Positions 36,781 to 47,933 of a DNA stretch of 64,000 nt are shown piece after piece (the stretch's first letter is position 1; every line of letters begins with the position of its first letter). Under the pieces are notes generated by a model, which was not told the origin of the DNA, made no database searches, and saw only the letters and a list, made by a program, of their open reading frames with translations. Source of the DNA: Brachionus koreanus (Eukaryota; Rotifera; Eurotatoria; Ploima; Brachionidae); contig PJRA01000549.1 in NCBI GenBank assembly GCA_016987375.1, positions 301,424-365,423 on the forward strand, in the 5' to 3' direction. Made by a program: the position numbers and the translations under genes.

Positions 36781-39700
36781 TTATTTTAAATAATGCTGTT
36801 TAGTATATTCCCATATTGCCAAAGCGGCTGATACATGAACATTCAAAGATCTAATAACTCCCAACTGGGGTATTTCTACACAATAGTCCAACATTTGAAT
36901 TATATCAACTGGTATTCCTTCTTTTTCGTTTCTAATTTTTTTAAGCTAAAGTACAAAAATTTCATCTCAACAAAAAAAAATTACCCCAAAATTAAAACTG
37001 TATTAGGTGGAAAGTTGAAATCATTCATTTGAACGCTATTGGCAGTTTGTTCTAAACCAACCAAGACATTACCATTGTATTTCATTTCAAGCAAATAGGT
37101 TTTTAAATATTTTACAGGAACCTAAATTTTAAAAAATCTAAGATTTCAAAAGCAAATTCAAGCTTTTGCGAGAAAGTCTAACTTCTTTGATATTGAGCCA
37201 TTTTTCTGATGTTACAGACAAATTTTGAAATAGTTTATCATCTAGGTATCGTATACTGCCAACGATAAATTCTTTAACATTAAAAATCTCACAAGTTCTT
37301 GATATTCCACCCAAATTTGTTCCTTTGTCAATCAAAGAGGACACCAAAATCAAGCCTTGCTTTGACTGATTTTTTTTTCGACTCGTATAATCTAGATCTT
37401 CTTCACTTGGCATCAAAACATGCCATGGTATGATCTTTTTTTGCAAGTCTTCAACAGAAACACTTGGCTCGTAGAGACTGTCTTCTTTTAAAGCTAAATT
37501 CAAAAAAAGTTAATTCTAAATCATTAAATTTGAAAATTTTTTAATTTAATTTGAAAAACCTGAAAATTTCCAAACACCAGGCGCGCAATTTTTCAATTTC
37601 GATTCCCGACTGTTTAGCGGGATTGAAATGTCCAAGCAAAAGTCTTTTTCTATCAAGTCAAAGACAGATTTGTTTAGAACTATTGATACAAAATTTTCCT
37701 TTTTAACTAGTTCTTCTTCAATTAAACCACTGAGATACGGTACCCAGTAGAAAATTGTCTTAAAAAATTAATTTTTTAAACTCTTAACTCTTAGATAATA
37801 ATTGCATACTTCAATTGAATAGTCCTCCACAGCATTGAACTGAAAATAGAAATGATTGACTAGGATATTTGCGTGTCTACCTTTTCTTAAAAAAAAAAAA
37901 AGAATATAATTTTTTTACCCTTAAACAAAAACGTACTCTTTTGAATTGGCTGAAATAATCGAAAAAATTTGCTGGCTCAAAATTTGTATGCTTTGATTTT
38001 TAGCTATATTGGGATGATTGAGTCCACTTTTTGTGTCCGGGTAAGGGTCGTTCAAAAGTTTGTTTAATTTCAACAAAGCTGCCTCAACATAAGTTCTAAT
38101 ATGAAAATTACTTGATAAAATTTGTGACAAAATGACCGGCAATAGGCCATTTAAATAGGTTATTTTTTCTGAGTCACATGTTAAAAGCGGCGCTAGATTA
38201 GTTAGTATTGTCAACCATGATGATGTATAGCCAACTCTTTTGCTTGAGAAATTTTTTAAATTTTCAAATAGTCTATCAAAATTGAGATTTTTATTTATCG
38301 ATCTGAAAAGCAATATTTTTGTAATAAGCCACTCAGTTAGAATTCGAATAGAAGGCTGAGTTTCATTCACCAAACACTGTTGGCCATAGTCGTAAAGCAT
38401 GTCATAATTTGATGGATCAATTCTTTCAACAAGAGTCAGCAGTGTTTGCCATATTCGGAATCTCTCACGATGAACCAAAGAATTTATATAAAGCTTAATG
38501 TTTCCCTCCAGTATAAGTTGATCTTTTTCAATTATTTTTTTCAATAAAAAAGTGAAAAATTCATCGGTCAATGAAGACTCCTTGCTAATGCAATAATACA
38601 AAGCTTTCATTCTGATTGCCGAATCATTTAAATAATCTCTAAGAAAAAATTTAAATTTTTTTTATAAATAAAAACTCCTATTTTACGCTTTTATTAGTTG
38701 ATTAGTTCCGAAATTTTTGTCAAGGGATTCAACAAACATTTCAATATCGCGTATGTACCTTAAAAAAATTAAAATAAAAATCTTAAAAATTATTTTTTAA
38801 TTGATAAAAAAACTTTTTTTCTTTTCGGTAAACATCACCATATATGAGAAAACTAATGATAATATTTACAAAATATTTATTTGAATTGTCATGCAATTGG
38901 GATAGAAATTGGAAAAAATATTTTGCTAGGAGTTTTCCCACACCCGTCTTTTCATTTCCACGACATATGACATCTTGGCAAATCTAGTCTAAAAATATTA
39001 GCCCCACCAAATAAAAAAAATTCTCTCTAAAAAGAATACCTTGACAATCAATTCTTTGAAAAGATTATCGTCGTCGAACTCCAGTAGCTCTGGCGACAGC
39101 AATATTTCTAAAAATTCACTGAAAGAATCGTAAAAGTTTTTTACATCTTCAGCAATTTCCCAAATTTGCGTGTATAAAGTGTTCAAAAGGTCTGCAAATA
39201 ATTCACGATAACACAAGTTCTTTAAATTTGTATAAATTTATAGTTTTGTTTTTATTATGAAATGGTTAAAAAATACTTGTTTTTTATTGATATGATACTT
39301 GAAGCGCTTAGAACATCTGACCAGTGAAGACAGAAATGCAGCTGATGTAACATCGGCAAAATTCAAGAATTTATTCAATAAAATTTGCATTGATAAAATT
39401 TTGCTCTCAATGGTCACAATGCTTGAAAACTTGTCAAAATCCATTAGAACCAAGTCATAGACGGTCCACATCAATTGACAACATTTTCCATTGAAAATTG
39501 AATAATTTTCTAATAAATTTTCCCTAACAATCTCTGGCAAATCTCTTTTTTTATTTAAATATTTTTTAAAATTATTTTAAGTAAATTTTTTTCCAATTAA
39601 ATTCTACTTTTTCAGGCTTATAATTTCTGACTTTGACATTGTTTTAAAATTAAGTAGAGAAATTAAAAAATTTTTGTGACTTTGATTGGCAATTTCGTGA

Positions 39701-42700
39701 CGAATTTGCTTACTAAAATTTGTTTTTATCAAAGAAATGAAGAAAGAAAGCATTATGATTTTTTTCCATTCATGGTTTAAACTCTTGAGAGATAAAAATC
39801 AGAAAAAAAAAGACAAAAATTTTATTCTAAATTTACATTTTGACATGATGAATCAGTGAGTGCATAAATGATATTAGGAAGCATTGCACGAGATATTTTA
39901 GTCCATATGTTTGGCATTACAGTTTTTTCGTAAACTACTGAAGTATTTTTAAAACTTTGAAGACTTAAAATAAGATCACAAAAATCAAAGAGATTGTCGA
40001 ACAAAAATGCCTTTAGAGTAAATTTTCAAATAAAAGCTAGTTTTTTATTGGATTTTTTTACTTGTTCAGTATTAAAATCAGATTTTCTCAGAATGTAATC
40101 TAAAATGTCCTCTATGACCTGGTTGTAAAGGCTTTCAATTAAGCCATAGGAAGAAGATTGTATGTTTGCAAAGCTTGATCCTAAATAAAATATCAATTAA
40201 TCTAATTTTTTTTTGAATTTTAAAACTTTAACCTCTAACAATATTAACCATATTATTAAAAGTAAAAATTGTTCTTTCAATTAGATCAGAGCTTCTATAT
40301 GCGTATTTATTACATGATGTTATCCGATCAACAATTGAATTTAAAAAGGTACCATAAACATCCTCAATTTCTGTATCCATTAGAATAAGTAGAAATTTAG
40401 CCAGTTTATTAGATGTGAAAATTGTTGAGAATTGATCAGAAGATTGGTCGTTGGTGAACGCATCAAATTCGTTTAGAATAAAATTTTTAAAAAGCAAATT
40501 ATTTTTTTCTAAAACCAAACAATTTTTAGCCCATTCAACAAGCAAATACCAAGTTGAATTTTGGTAAACCAAACACTCTTTGTTCGATAGAGAGTTTATA
40601 ATATCTAAAACATTTTTTAAGTCCTGTACGGTCAGATCTTTGGCCTTTATTTTTAAAAGCACTCAATGAAAACAAAATTATTTTATTTAATATTTACTTG
40701 CATATGTTTTAAAATAAATTTTATCAAAAATGTCTGGGTTGAACTTCTTAATAAAATTTCTTGGGTAGTCAAAGCACAAGTGATAATTTTACTATGAAAA
40801 ATAAAAAAATATTTTTTCTATTTTTAAAAAAATACAACAAATTACTAAATGCTTTTAAATATTTTGTCATTTAAATTGCTTGTAGATTCAACATCAAGTT
40901 CATACAAAGCCTTACTAATAAACATCAAACAAGTTGCATTCCATGAATAAGTATTTAATGTTTGGCAAAAAGTCACCAAAAATTCAGCTACAAAAAATAT
41001 TTTTAATTTATAAAATAATTAATTTTAGTTTTATAATTCTCATAAATGATTAATAAAAAAATTTTTAAAGAAAAACAAATAACTCAGTCATCTAATTTTA
41101 AACTATGATTTTTTTAAATATAAATTTTTCTAAACTCTAAACATTTTGATTTAATTTTATAAAATCTAACATCTTAGCCCCATATCAACTCATCTTTATG
41201 ATTTTTTTAAAACTCATACAATCTGGAAATTAAAAAAAACTTGTTAATAAAAGCATATAAAATGATCTGGACTGCGAATTATGAAAACTTTAAAAATTCA
41301 ACTTTAAAGATCTACCTGAAATTTTCAACGTACCTTTAAGGGTATAGATTACAAATTTCAGGTAGATCTCCTTTCGACTTAGGCTCAATTATCAACTGAT
41401 TAGATGAATTATTCTATGGAAGCTGGAAATAATTTTTTTTTTTTTTTGAAAAATAATTTTGGAGTAACTCCAGGGCAGTTTCGAGCGGCATAGCCCTCTT
41501 TTCAGCCCTCATGTTTGGAAATAGATAAAAATAAATAAATAAAAAAAAAAAAAAATAAAAATTTGAAAAATTATAGTTTGTTTAATAATCCAGAAGCTGG
41601 AAATAATGAAATTGAAATAACCGAAGCTACAAATTCATCATCACCAATATCAGCCAGTAAAGGATCATCTTCATCATCATGATCATCCGGTAATAGGGAG
41701 GGTAGGTCTATCTTAAGTGCAAGTGCGATTTCTATTTTTAGCCAAAATGTTCTATCAATTTTTCATGTTATCAGCCAAATTCCAGTGATGATACCAGCAA
41801 CCATTTCATATTTCCAATTTCTGTAGAAAAAGAAATCGACCAAAAGGTTCAAAAAAACAAAAAAATAGCAGTTTAGAAGTCATTTATTGTTAATAAATTC
41901 GATTTATTAATTTTTTAAATTTTTTTGTTTTTTATTGAATTTTTATATAAATAATAAATGAATGTAAAAAATAAAAAATTAAATTTTTTTATTCTTTTAT
42001 TTCTTAATCTTTGGGGCTGCACCAAATGTATGATTAAATCATATAATTAAACATATTATTATTATTATTGTTATCTTATTATTAAAAATTATTAAACAGG
42101 ATTTAATAATTTTTTTGAAACACATTAAAGAACAAAAAAAATCTTGTTTTTTATGTAACTTTTCTAAAATAGGAAACCTAGCCTTGCTTATTTACTCCAA
42201 ATTAGTAATATACGCTAGCTATATGAGTCACAGTCTAAAGCTTGGCCCAGAAAATTTACAAGTTAAGAAGCAAATAGTTTTTTTTAAATTTTAAGAATGA
42301 ATCTTATAAAAATATTATTTGAGCTTATTTTCAATTAAATAAAAATGTGATCTTTTTTTACTTTTTATGGCTTGATTTGGCAAAATGCTTAAATAAGAGC
42401 GTAGAAAATTCGAAAAATATATCGCAACTTTTGGACAACTGTCAACATAAGGTGAATCTTCTGATCTAAAATATGAAAATTTTAATTTTAAATCAATTGA
42501 AAAAATATTCTGATATTGCCTTTTAAATATATGAGACTTTTGAATAGTCTCCAAAAAATCCTTGAGTATAAATTTATTAATCGAATCGATAAACTTTGCT
42601 TGATTATTTGTAAAATCAATTGGTATCTTTTCGATTAGTAAATGAATGTTTGATTTCAAAAAACAATTAACAGCCCATCTGACAATAAATTTACTTTCAT

Positions 42701-44005
42701 GAATAAAAGCTCTTTTGAAGAGAACCAGTAGCCATGAATAATGAAATTGATTGTTGTTCACAGCCATTAAGATATTTTCTACTTTTGCCAAAGAAGGTTT
42801 TATAATATGAACCTAAGAGAATAAAATAAAATTTAGTTTTAGCCAATTAATCGATTTACAGAAGTTTCTTCAAGTAGTTCTATGCATAGAAAATAATCAT
42901 TCCAAATTTTAGAGTTGGATTGATATAAATTTACTATTTCTGAACTGAAAGTATCAGTAAACTCCAACTTGATTTCCAAATCATTTACAAAGCCTAAGTC
43001 ATTAGTTCTTTTTAGCAAATAGAGTGCTTGTTTTCGAGTTAATGAATTTGTATGAGCCAAACCATCTTGAATTAGATTCCAATATTCACTTTTGACCAAA
43101 AAATTGATATTTTCATTTTTAATATTTTCGATATCAACAATGTAATCAGCTAAAGAAGTTATCAAATTCAGGCCAATATCTTGCACAAACGACTCAGTTC
43201 TTTTTTTATTCAAATAGCCAGCGTATTTGAAGGAATTTTGTTCAGCTTCACTGACCAACTTTAAATTTGTGTAAACTTTTTCCAACACTAAATTTGCTTG
43301 ATTTTTGTTTATTGAGCATATTTTGTTTAAATTATTTATGCACAATTTAACCAAATAGGACTCATCGGAAATTTTGTTCAAAATTTCCAATGAATTGTCC
43401 ATCAAAAAATCAATGAATTTGTAGATGTTAGAAGAATCGAAAGACTTAAGACTTTGAGTGATCAAATTGAACAGTTTAATCAATAAATTTATTTGCTTTA
43501 AACCGTAAATATTGCAATATTCTGTCAAATCTTTTTTATAAAATGACTCTTTAATATTCAAAAGTTGGTTCATTTCTTTATTTGGATTGAAAAATTTATT
43601 GATTATCAAAATTTTCATGAAATGTATGACGAAAATTTTCAGAAAAAATATGGTCATTTTTGGCGAACTGTTTGGCAAACACATTTTCAAATATTTGAAA
43701 AAAGTATCCTCAACATCTTCAACTAGAACTAAGTCGAGTTTTTCATCAACTATTTCTAAAATTTCTTTTTTCTCATCAATGACAAATTGAAATTTTTGAA
43801 TGCAAAATTGGACTATTTTGTCTGAATAAAATTCGATTATTTTCTCATTTTTTTCTTTTTTAGACGATTGAATGATTTCGTTTACCAATGAGTAATGATC
43901 AATAAAATTGTCTGCATTAATCAAATCATTAAAAAGAAGAGACAGATCGAGTTTGTAAATTTTTTTCAAATTTTCAATTAAATTTAAATTTGAAGTTGAT
44001 TCCAT
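36781..44005 (-). CDS. TARBP1: TARBP1, tRNA (guanosine-2'-O) methyltransferase
   Basis: Eighteen exons on the minus strand: 44005-42860, 42812-42362, 40987-40846, 40791-40698, 40644-40233, 40180-40062, 40010-39837, 39783-39608, 39544-39277, 39219-39040, 38983-38814, 38758-38687, 38638-37937, 37885-37810, 37758-37560, 37493-37183, 37121-36985 and 36931-36781; 4980 nt, 1659 aa, close to human TARBP1 (about 1620 aa). Most of the protein is a diverged helical repeat region. The C-terminal 160 residues are a SPOUT (SpoU/TrmH) catalytic domain with motif 1 [19 protein letters not shown] (Asn and the catalytic-type Arg), motif 2 LILGNEKEGIP and motif 3 [19 protein letters not shown]. It transfers methyl from S-adenosylmethionine to the ribose 2'-OH of G18 in tRNA. 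Intron 2 (40988-42361) is enlarged by a retroposon. It shares a divergent upstream region with RPS14. Confidence 0.93.
41308..41369. repeat. Perfect 17-bp inverted repeat
   Basis: AGATCTACCTGAAATTT at 41308-41324 is exactly reverse-complemented at 41353-41369, with a 28-nt loop. It lies within TARBP1 intron 2, just left of a retroposon. Confidence 0.85.
41419..41607 (-). mobile_element. Short retroposon with 15-bp target duplication
   Basis: GAAGCTGGAAATAAT is duplicated at 41419-41433 and 41593-41607. The insert begins with 15 T on the plus strand, so the element is in minus orientation with a poly-A tail. The body contains a GC-richer core (GGCAGTTTCGAGCGGCATAG on the plus strand), then an A/T-rich AATAAA-like run at 41520-41560. 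At about 159 bp with a poly-A tail it is a SINE or truncated LINE. Confidence 0.8.
41608..41860 (+). other. Ser-rich open stretch inside TARBP1 intron 2
   Basis: The plus strand reads [20 protein letters not shown] and a run of Ser, then a TGA, then 55 further open codons ([20 protein letters not shown]...). It may be a decayed gene or transposon fragment split by the retroposon at 41419-41607. No homologue is recognised. Confidence 0.25.
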
Positions 44006-44642
44006 GTTTCTAAATAGATAAGCAAATTAATTTAATTAAAAATCAATTGAAAATACCATGCTGGAGTTTTAGATAATTTAATTTATTTTAAAATTTTTGA
44101 AATTTTATTAAAGCGTATTTTTATTAACAAAACATTTATTTAGCTATTTATTTTGATAAAAAAAAAAAAAATTTATATACAGTTAAAGCTGTTCATATTT
44201 TTAGCTAGTTTTTTTTATAAAGACAAATTTAGTTCTTCATCAAAAAATGCTTGCATGTGATTTTAAAGTCAAGGTTAAATAAATAGGAAAACCAAAAAAG
44301 GTAAAATATTTGCAATATTTGCAATTTTACTTTGCTGCAAATGATTATTTTTCAAATTGCAATTGCATTTGTGATGCATGCCTTGGATGGTTTAAATTTT
44401 ATTAAAAATTAAAAACTATATGCGTGTACTAAAAGCTAAAAAGAAAATTTTAAGCATTGAGTGAATCAATTAAAGGTTTTAGCTAGTTAGAATTATGCTA
44501 TGATGGTTTCAAGTGCTTTTCTAATTTAGCGCACATACTCGGCCACCTTAAATCCTTTTTTATTGCCTCAATCTTTACATTTAAAATAGACCAAGGAACA
44601 AAATTAAACAATAATTATTTTATTAGATAAATTAGATTCAAA
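44006..44642. promoter_or_regulatory. Divergent TARBP1/RPS14 upstream region
   Basis: The start codons of TARBP1 (minus) and RPS14 (plus) are 637 bp apart with no gene between, so both promoters must lie here or share it. A pyrimidine-rich stretch at 44553-44581 (CCTTTTTTATTGCCTCAATC...) upstream of RPS14 may be part of the core promoter or 5' UTR. No TATA box stands out from the AT background. Confidence 0.5.
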
Positions 44643-45220
44643 ATGGCACCAAAAAAAGGTCAATCTAAAAAAGAAGAACAAGTTGTCCAATTGGGTCCTC
44701 AAGTCGGAGCTGGTGACATCGTATTTTGCACTGCTCACATATACGCCAGTTTCAACGACACTTTCGTACACATCACTGATTTGTCCGGAAAGTAAGTTTT
44801 TATTTTGACTTATATTTTATTATATTAAGTGTACATAAAGTTAATTTTTGATAGAGAAACTATTGCCCGTATCACTGGTGGTATGAAAGTAAAAGCCGAC
44901 AGAGACGAATCCTCTCCATACGCTGCTATGTTGGCTGCCCAAGATGTAGCTGAAATTTGCAAAACTTTTGGCATCAATGCTCTACACATTAAACTTAGAG
45001 CCACTGGTGGCAACAGATCTAAGACTCCAGGTCCAGGTGCTCAATCAGCCCTCAGAGCTTTGGCCAGATCCGGAATGAAAATCGGAAGAATTGGTAAATT
45101 TTTCTTATTTTCACATTGAAACCGTGATTTAATAAATGTTTTGTTTGAACAGAGGACGTTACCCCAACACCATCCGACACTACTAGACGAAAAGGTGGTC
45201 GACGTGGTAGAAGATTGTAA
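44643..45220 (+). CDS. RPS14: 40S ribosomal protein S14 (uS11)
   Basis: Three exons: 44643-44791, 44855-45093 and 45153-45220; 456 nt, 151 aa, the same length as human RPS14. Conserved stretches are [60 protein letters not shown] and the basic tail [13 protein letters not shown], which contacts rRNA in the platform of the small subunit. Codons are noticeably C-richer than in neighbouring genes, as expected for high expression. An AATAAA follows the stop by about 18 nt. Confidence 0.98.
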
Positions 45221-45366
45221 AAAAATAATCAATTTTGAATAAAAAAATGATTTTTTCCGCCAAACTTAAAAAAAGACTAACAACAGTCAAAAAAAAATCA
45301 TTTTTTTTATTTAGAATAAAATTATTTTGAGTAAATTTTACTTTCAATTATTTTCCAAATTTAATT

Positions 45367-46545
45367 TCATGCTCTTGATAAACAGGTTATTAAACCTAAA
45401 AGTGTCATCAAAGAATATATGCCAATTATATTGAAAACATTATATATTTTATCAAATAATCTGTGCTCTACTTTTAGCAAATATATTTTAGCACTTGATT
45501 TATATTTTAGACAAGTAAAATTGGTCTCATCCTCATCCATAACTTTCTTAATTACTAGTCTATTAAATTTGTCCACCGTTATCCTGTCGTTCGAAAAGTT
45601 CGATCTCTTTTTATCCATTACAAAATTTTTGAACTTCCATTTAGCAATTTTTTCTGTACCACATCTGAACACTACCATACTTCCTTTTAAAGCACTAACT
45701 ATTTCAAAGCTATCGTAAGAAAACTGGTTATTTATGTTCAAACTATTTTCTGCAATTGAAATAGCGGTTTTATTACAATTAGTAATACAGTCTTGATAAA
45801 GCACATAAGATCTGAATAGATTAAAATTGTAATTTATTTTGGAAAATTTAGATATCAATTTTGATAGACAAGGAACTTTATTTGAAAAGTAAAATATCAA
45901 TTTTTCTAAATCAGTATCAAATGTGTGTCCCTGAACTTTAAGGAAGCATTCTCCATAGCTAGTTCTGTATCCATTGATGTCTGATTTTTTTGAGCAAACG
46001 CATTCACTCATGTTCGAAAAATGGATAATTAATTCAATGTTTGTTTCAGATAAAAATATTTTTTCATCATTAAATGCTAACCGATTGTCTAGATTATCTA
46101 ATTTTTCATAAATTGGATAACCCAGCGATCTCTCAAGCACAGTTACATGGTAATACTTGACTGTAGTATGATTTAATTCTAGCTCTTGATAAACCCCTTG
46201 ATCTTCTAGTGATACGTCAAAAATTTTCAAATCATTTGTAACAAAATCAATAAAAATATGATCATCATTTGATAATTTTTCATTTATTTTCAAATTGCTT
46301 GAGTCTATGGTCTTAATCCACTCGACTCGATTCTTAATTGTATTAAATCTCTTGCAGCTATTCGAGTTTAAAATACACTCTTCACCTAAGTAGCACACTA
46401 TTGCTTTCATATGCTCGTATCTCATTATCATTTCATACCTTTCAGACAAACAACTATAATAGGCGTTTAAAACACCGCTATCATTCAATGTTAGAACGGG
46501 TATAGAAAAAATAATTAAAAAAAAATAATATTTTTTTTTATTCAT
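45367..46545 (-). CDS. Ig-like single-pass membrane protein, unknown family
   Basis: One exon, 392 aa. I start at MNKKKYYFFLIIFSIPVLTL, a clear signal peptide; the reading frame continues upstream only through the tRNA-Pro gene, so the longer ORF is an artefact. Residues about 35-150 and 270-360 look like Ig folds: a core Trp (VEWIK), LKIFDVSLEDQGVYQ, and later MVVFRCG...WKFKNFVM...VMDEDETNFTCLKY, the D-x-x-x-Y/F-x-C signature. Near the C-terminus IYNVFNIIGIYSLMTLLGLI is a transmembrane helix followed by a 5-residue tail. N-glycosylation sequons are present (NHTT, NMSE, NFTC). The lack of introns is unlike most neighbours. I do not recognise the family; adhesion or surface recognition is only a guess. 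Confidence 0.7.
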   Translation of the reverse strand: MNKKKYYFFLIIFSIPVLTLNDSGVLNAYYSCLSERYEMIMRYEHMKAIVCYLGEECILNSNSCKRFNTIKNRVEWIKTIDSSNLKINEKLSNDDHIFIDFVTNDLKIFDVSLEDQGVYQELELNHTTVKYYHVTVLERSLGYPIYEKLDNLDNRLAFNDEKIFLSETNIELIIHFSNMSECVCSKKSDINGYRTSYGECFLKVQGHTFDTDLEKLIFYFSNKVPCLSKLISKFSKINYNFNLFRSYVLYQDCITNCNKTAISIAENSLNINNQFSYDSFEIVSALKGSMVVFRCGTEKIAKWKFKNFVMDKKRSNFSNDRITVDKFNRLVIKKVMDEDETNFTCLKYKSSAKIYLLKVEHRLFDKIYNVFNIIGIYSLMTLLGLITCLSRA

Positions 46546-46612
46546 CAAAATTGGAGCTAAATTTGAAATAAAATTTTTGAAATCAAGAGAAAAAATTACC
46601 AAAATAAAAAAA

Positions 46613-46684
46613 GGGCCTGACCGGGGATCGAACCCGGAGCCTCTCGCACCCAAAGCGAGAATCATACCACTAGACCATCAGGCC
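46613..46684 (-). tRNA. tRNA-Pro (UGG)
   Basis: 72 nt, minus strand. The acceptor stem is GGCCTGA pairing with TCAGGCC. The anticodon stem CTCGC/GCGAG encloses the loop TTTGGGT with anticodon TGG. The T arm is CCGGG-TTCGATC-CCCGG and the discriminator base is C. There is no intron. A T-rich run just downstream on the minus strand (about 46600-46612) can act as Pol III terminator. It lies 67 bp upstream of the Ig-like gene's ATG, on the same strand. Confidence 0.97.
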
Positions 46685-47933
46685 TTCGATTTACTTTTTG
46701 AAAAAATATTCTATTTTATTAAAATTTAAAATATTTTGTTTAATTCTCTTGAGTTGCTTTGTTATCTAAAATGTATTCAATATTTTACACATTTTAGTGG
46801 CATATTTGGTGAGACAAAAATTCTACTTGCAACAACACAACAAAAAAATCAAACATTTAACAGATAAAAAATTACTAGAGTTCTTTTTTTCTAGAGCATG
46901 CAATACAAGTCTTAAAATTGAACAAAAAATATTTGCTATAAACAGGTGTCAATATCCGTAATCCGAGTTATTGTAAATTTTTGCTAGCGGATTAAGCTAA
47001 AGCCACTATAAAGTCCTACTAAGAAATGTTCTCGCTAGTTGATTAAGAATATTTCTTATTCCAACGAGACTTGTTATAAAAACTCTAATTCAATTGAATT
47101 AGATTAAAAGAATTTTTTCGGTCCAATTTTCCCAATCGGTTAAATTCCGTATTCAAATATTGCCCCAGGTTTAACAAGCCCAAATTAGATTCCTTTATTT
47201 TTTCATTTTTAAATCAATATTATAAAATTTAATTTGTCTTTAATTTTAATTTTTTTTTTCTAGTTCCATTTCAAGAATATTAATTTATTTTTAATAGTAG
47301 ATACAATTTGCGAAAATTAAAAAAAAAATACTAATTTTCTTTTGATAATCAGCCTCCATATTTATTTCAAATGATTGATTAGAAACCTAATCGAATAGCT
47401 TGTTGTTTAGACTGCATCTGCGTCTCTAAATCATTAGCTAACCTTCAAAATATTTCAAAGAATTTTCATTTTTTTTTCTAAAATTTTCATCAGGGATTTA
47501 TGTGCTAATTATTATGTAAACTGGTAATCAGTCCAGAGAGACTTGTCCTAACTCGAAATTTATCCTTCTTTTGTTCTAAGGAATTAAAATTAAATTAAGT
47601 CTTATTGTTTTTTTTTCTTGTATTCGATTTAATAAAGTGTTAGATTTATTATTCCGTCTGAGTGAACATTAATGGAAATCTATTTCGTAATCCTAGCCAA
47701 TTTGCCAAGCTTGGCTCTCTTTATAAAACAACTAGAAAAATGAATAAAAATAAAAATTAAAATAGAAAATATTTTTCGTTCTATTCAGCCAAATCGATCC
47801 CGTCTTATCGTCTCTTTCCATTCTTATTTTAATTAATTAGAATTCCAACTCTCTAGCTAATATTTGTTTCTCAAAATAAATTCAATTGTAATAGCTCTTC
47901 TTTTGTGTTTAGAATTCAGTTTTATCTTAAAAA
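46685..47933. other. Upstream region of the Pax2/5/8-like gene
   Basis: 1.25 kb between the tRNA and the first Pax gene. Nothing coding is seen; several non-AT patches (e.g. 47520-47570, 47640-47690) could be regulatory. Confidence 0.4.

Noticed and set aside
41434..41592. Plus-orientation LINE tail ending in the AATAAA-like run at 41520-41560
   Set aside because: That run is not next to the target duplication, whereas the T15 is; the element is better read in minus orientation.
45367..46665. Longer ORF starting inside the tRNA (MILALGARGSG...)
   Set aside because: The first 40 codons are the antisense-free read-through of the tRNA-Pro gene and its terminator; the signal peptide at MNKKKYYFF marks the real start.
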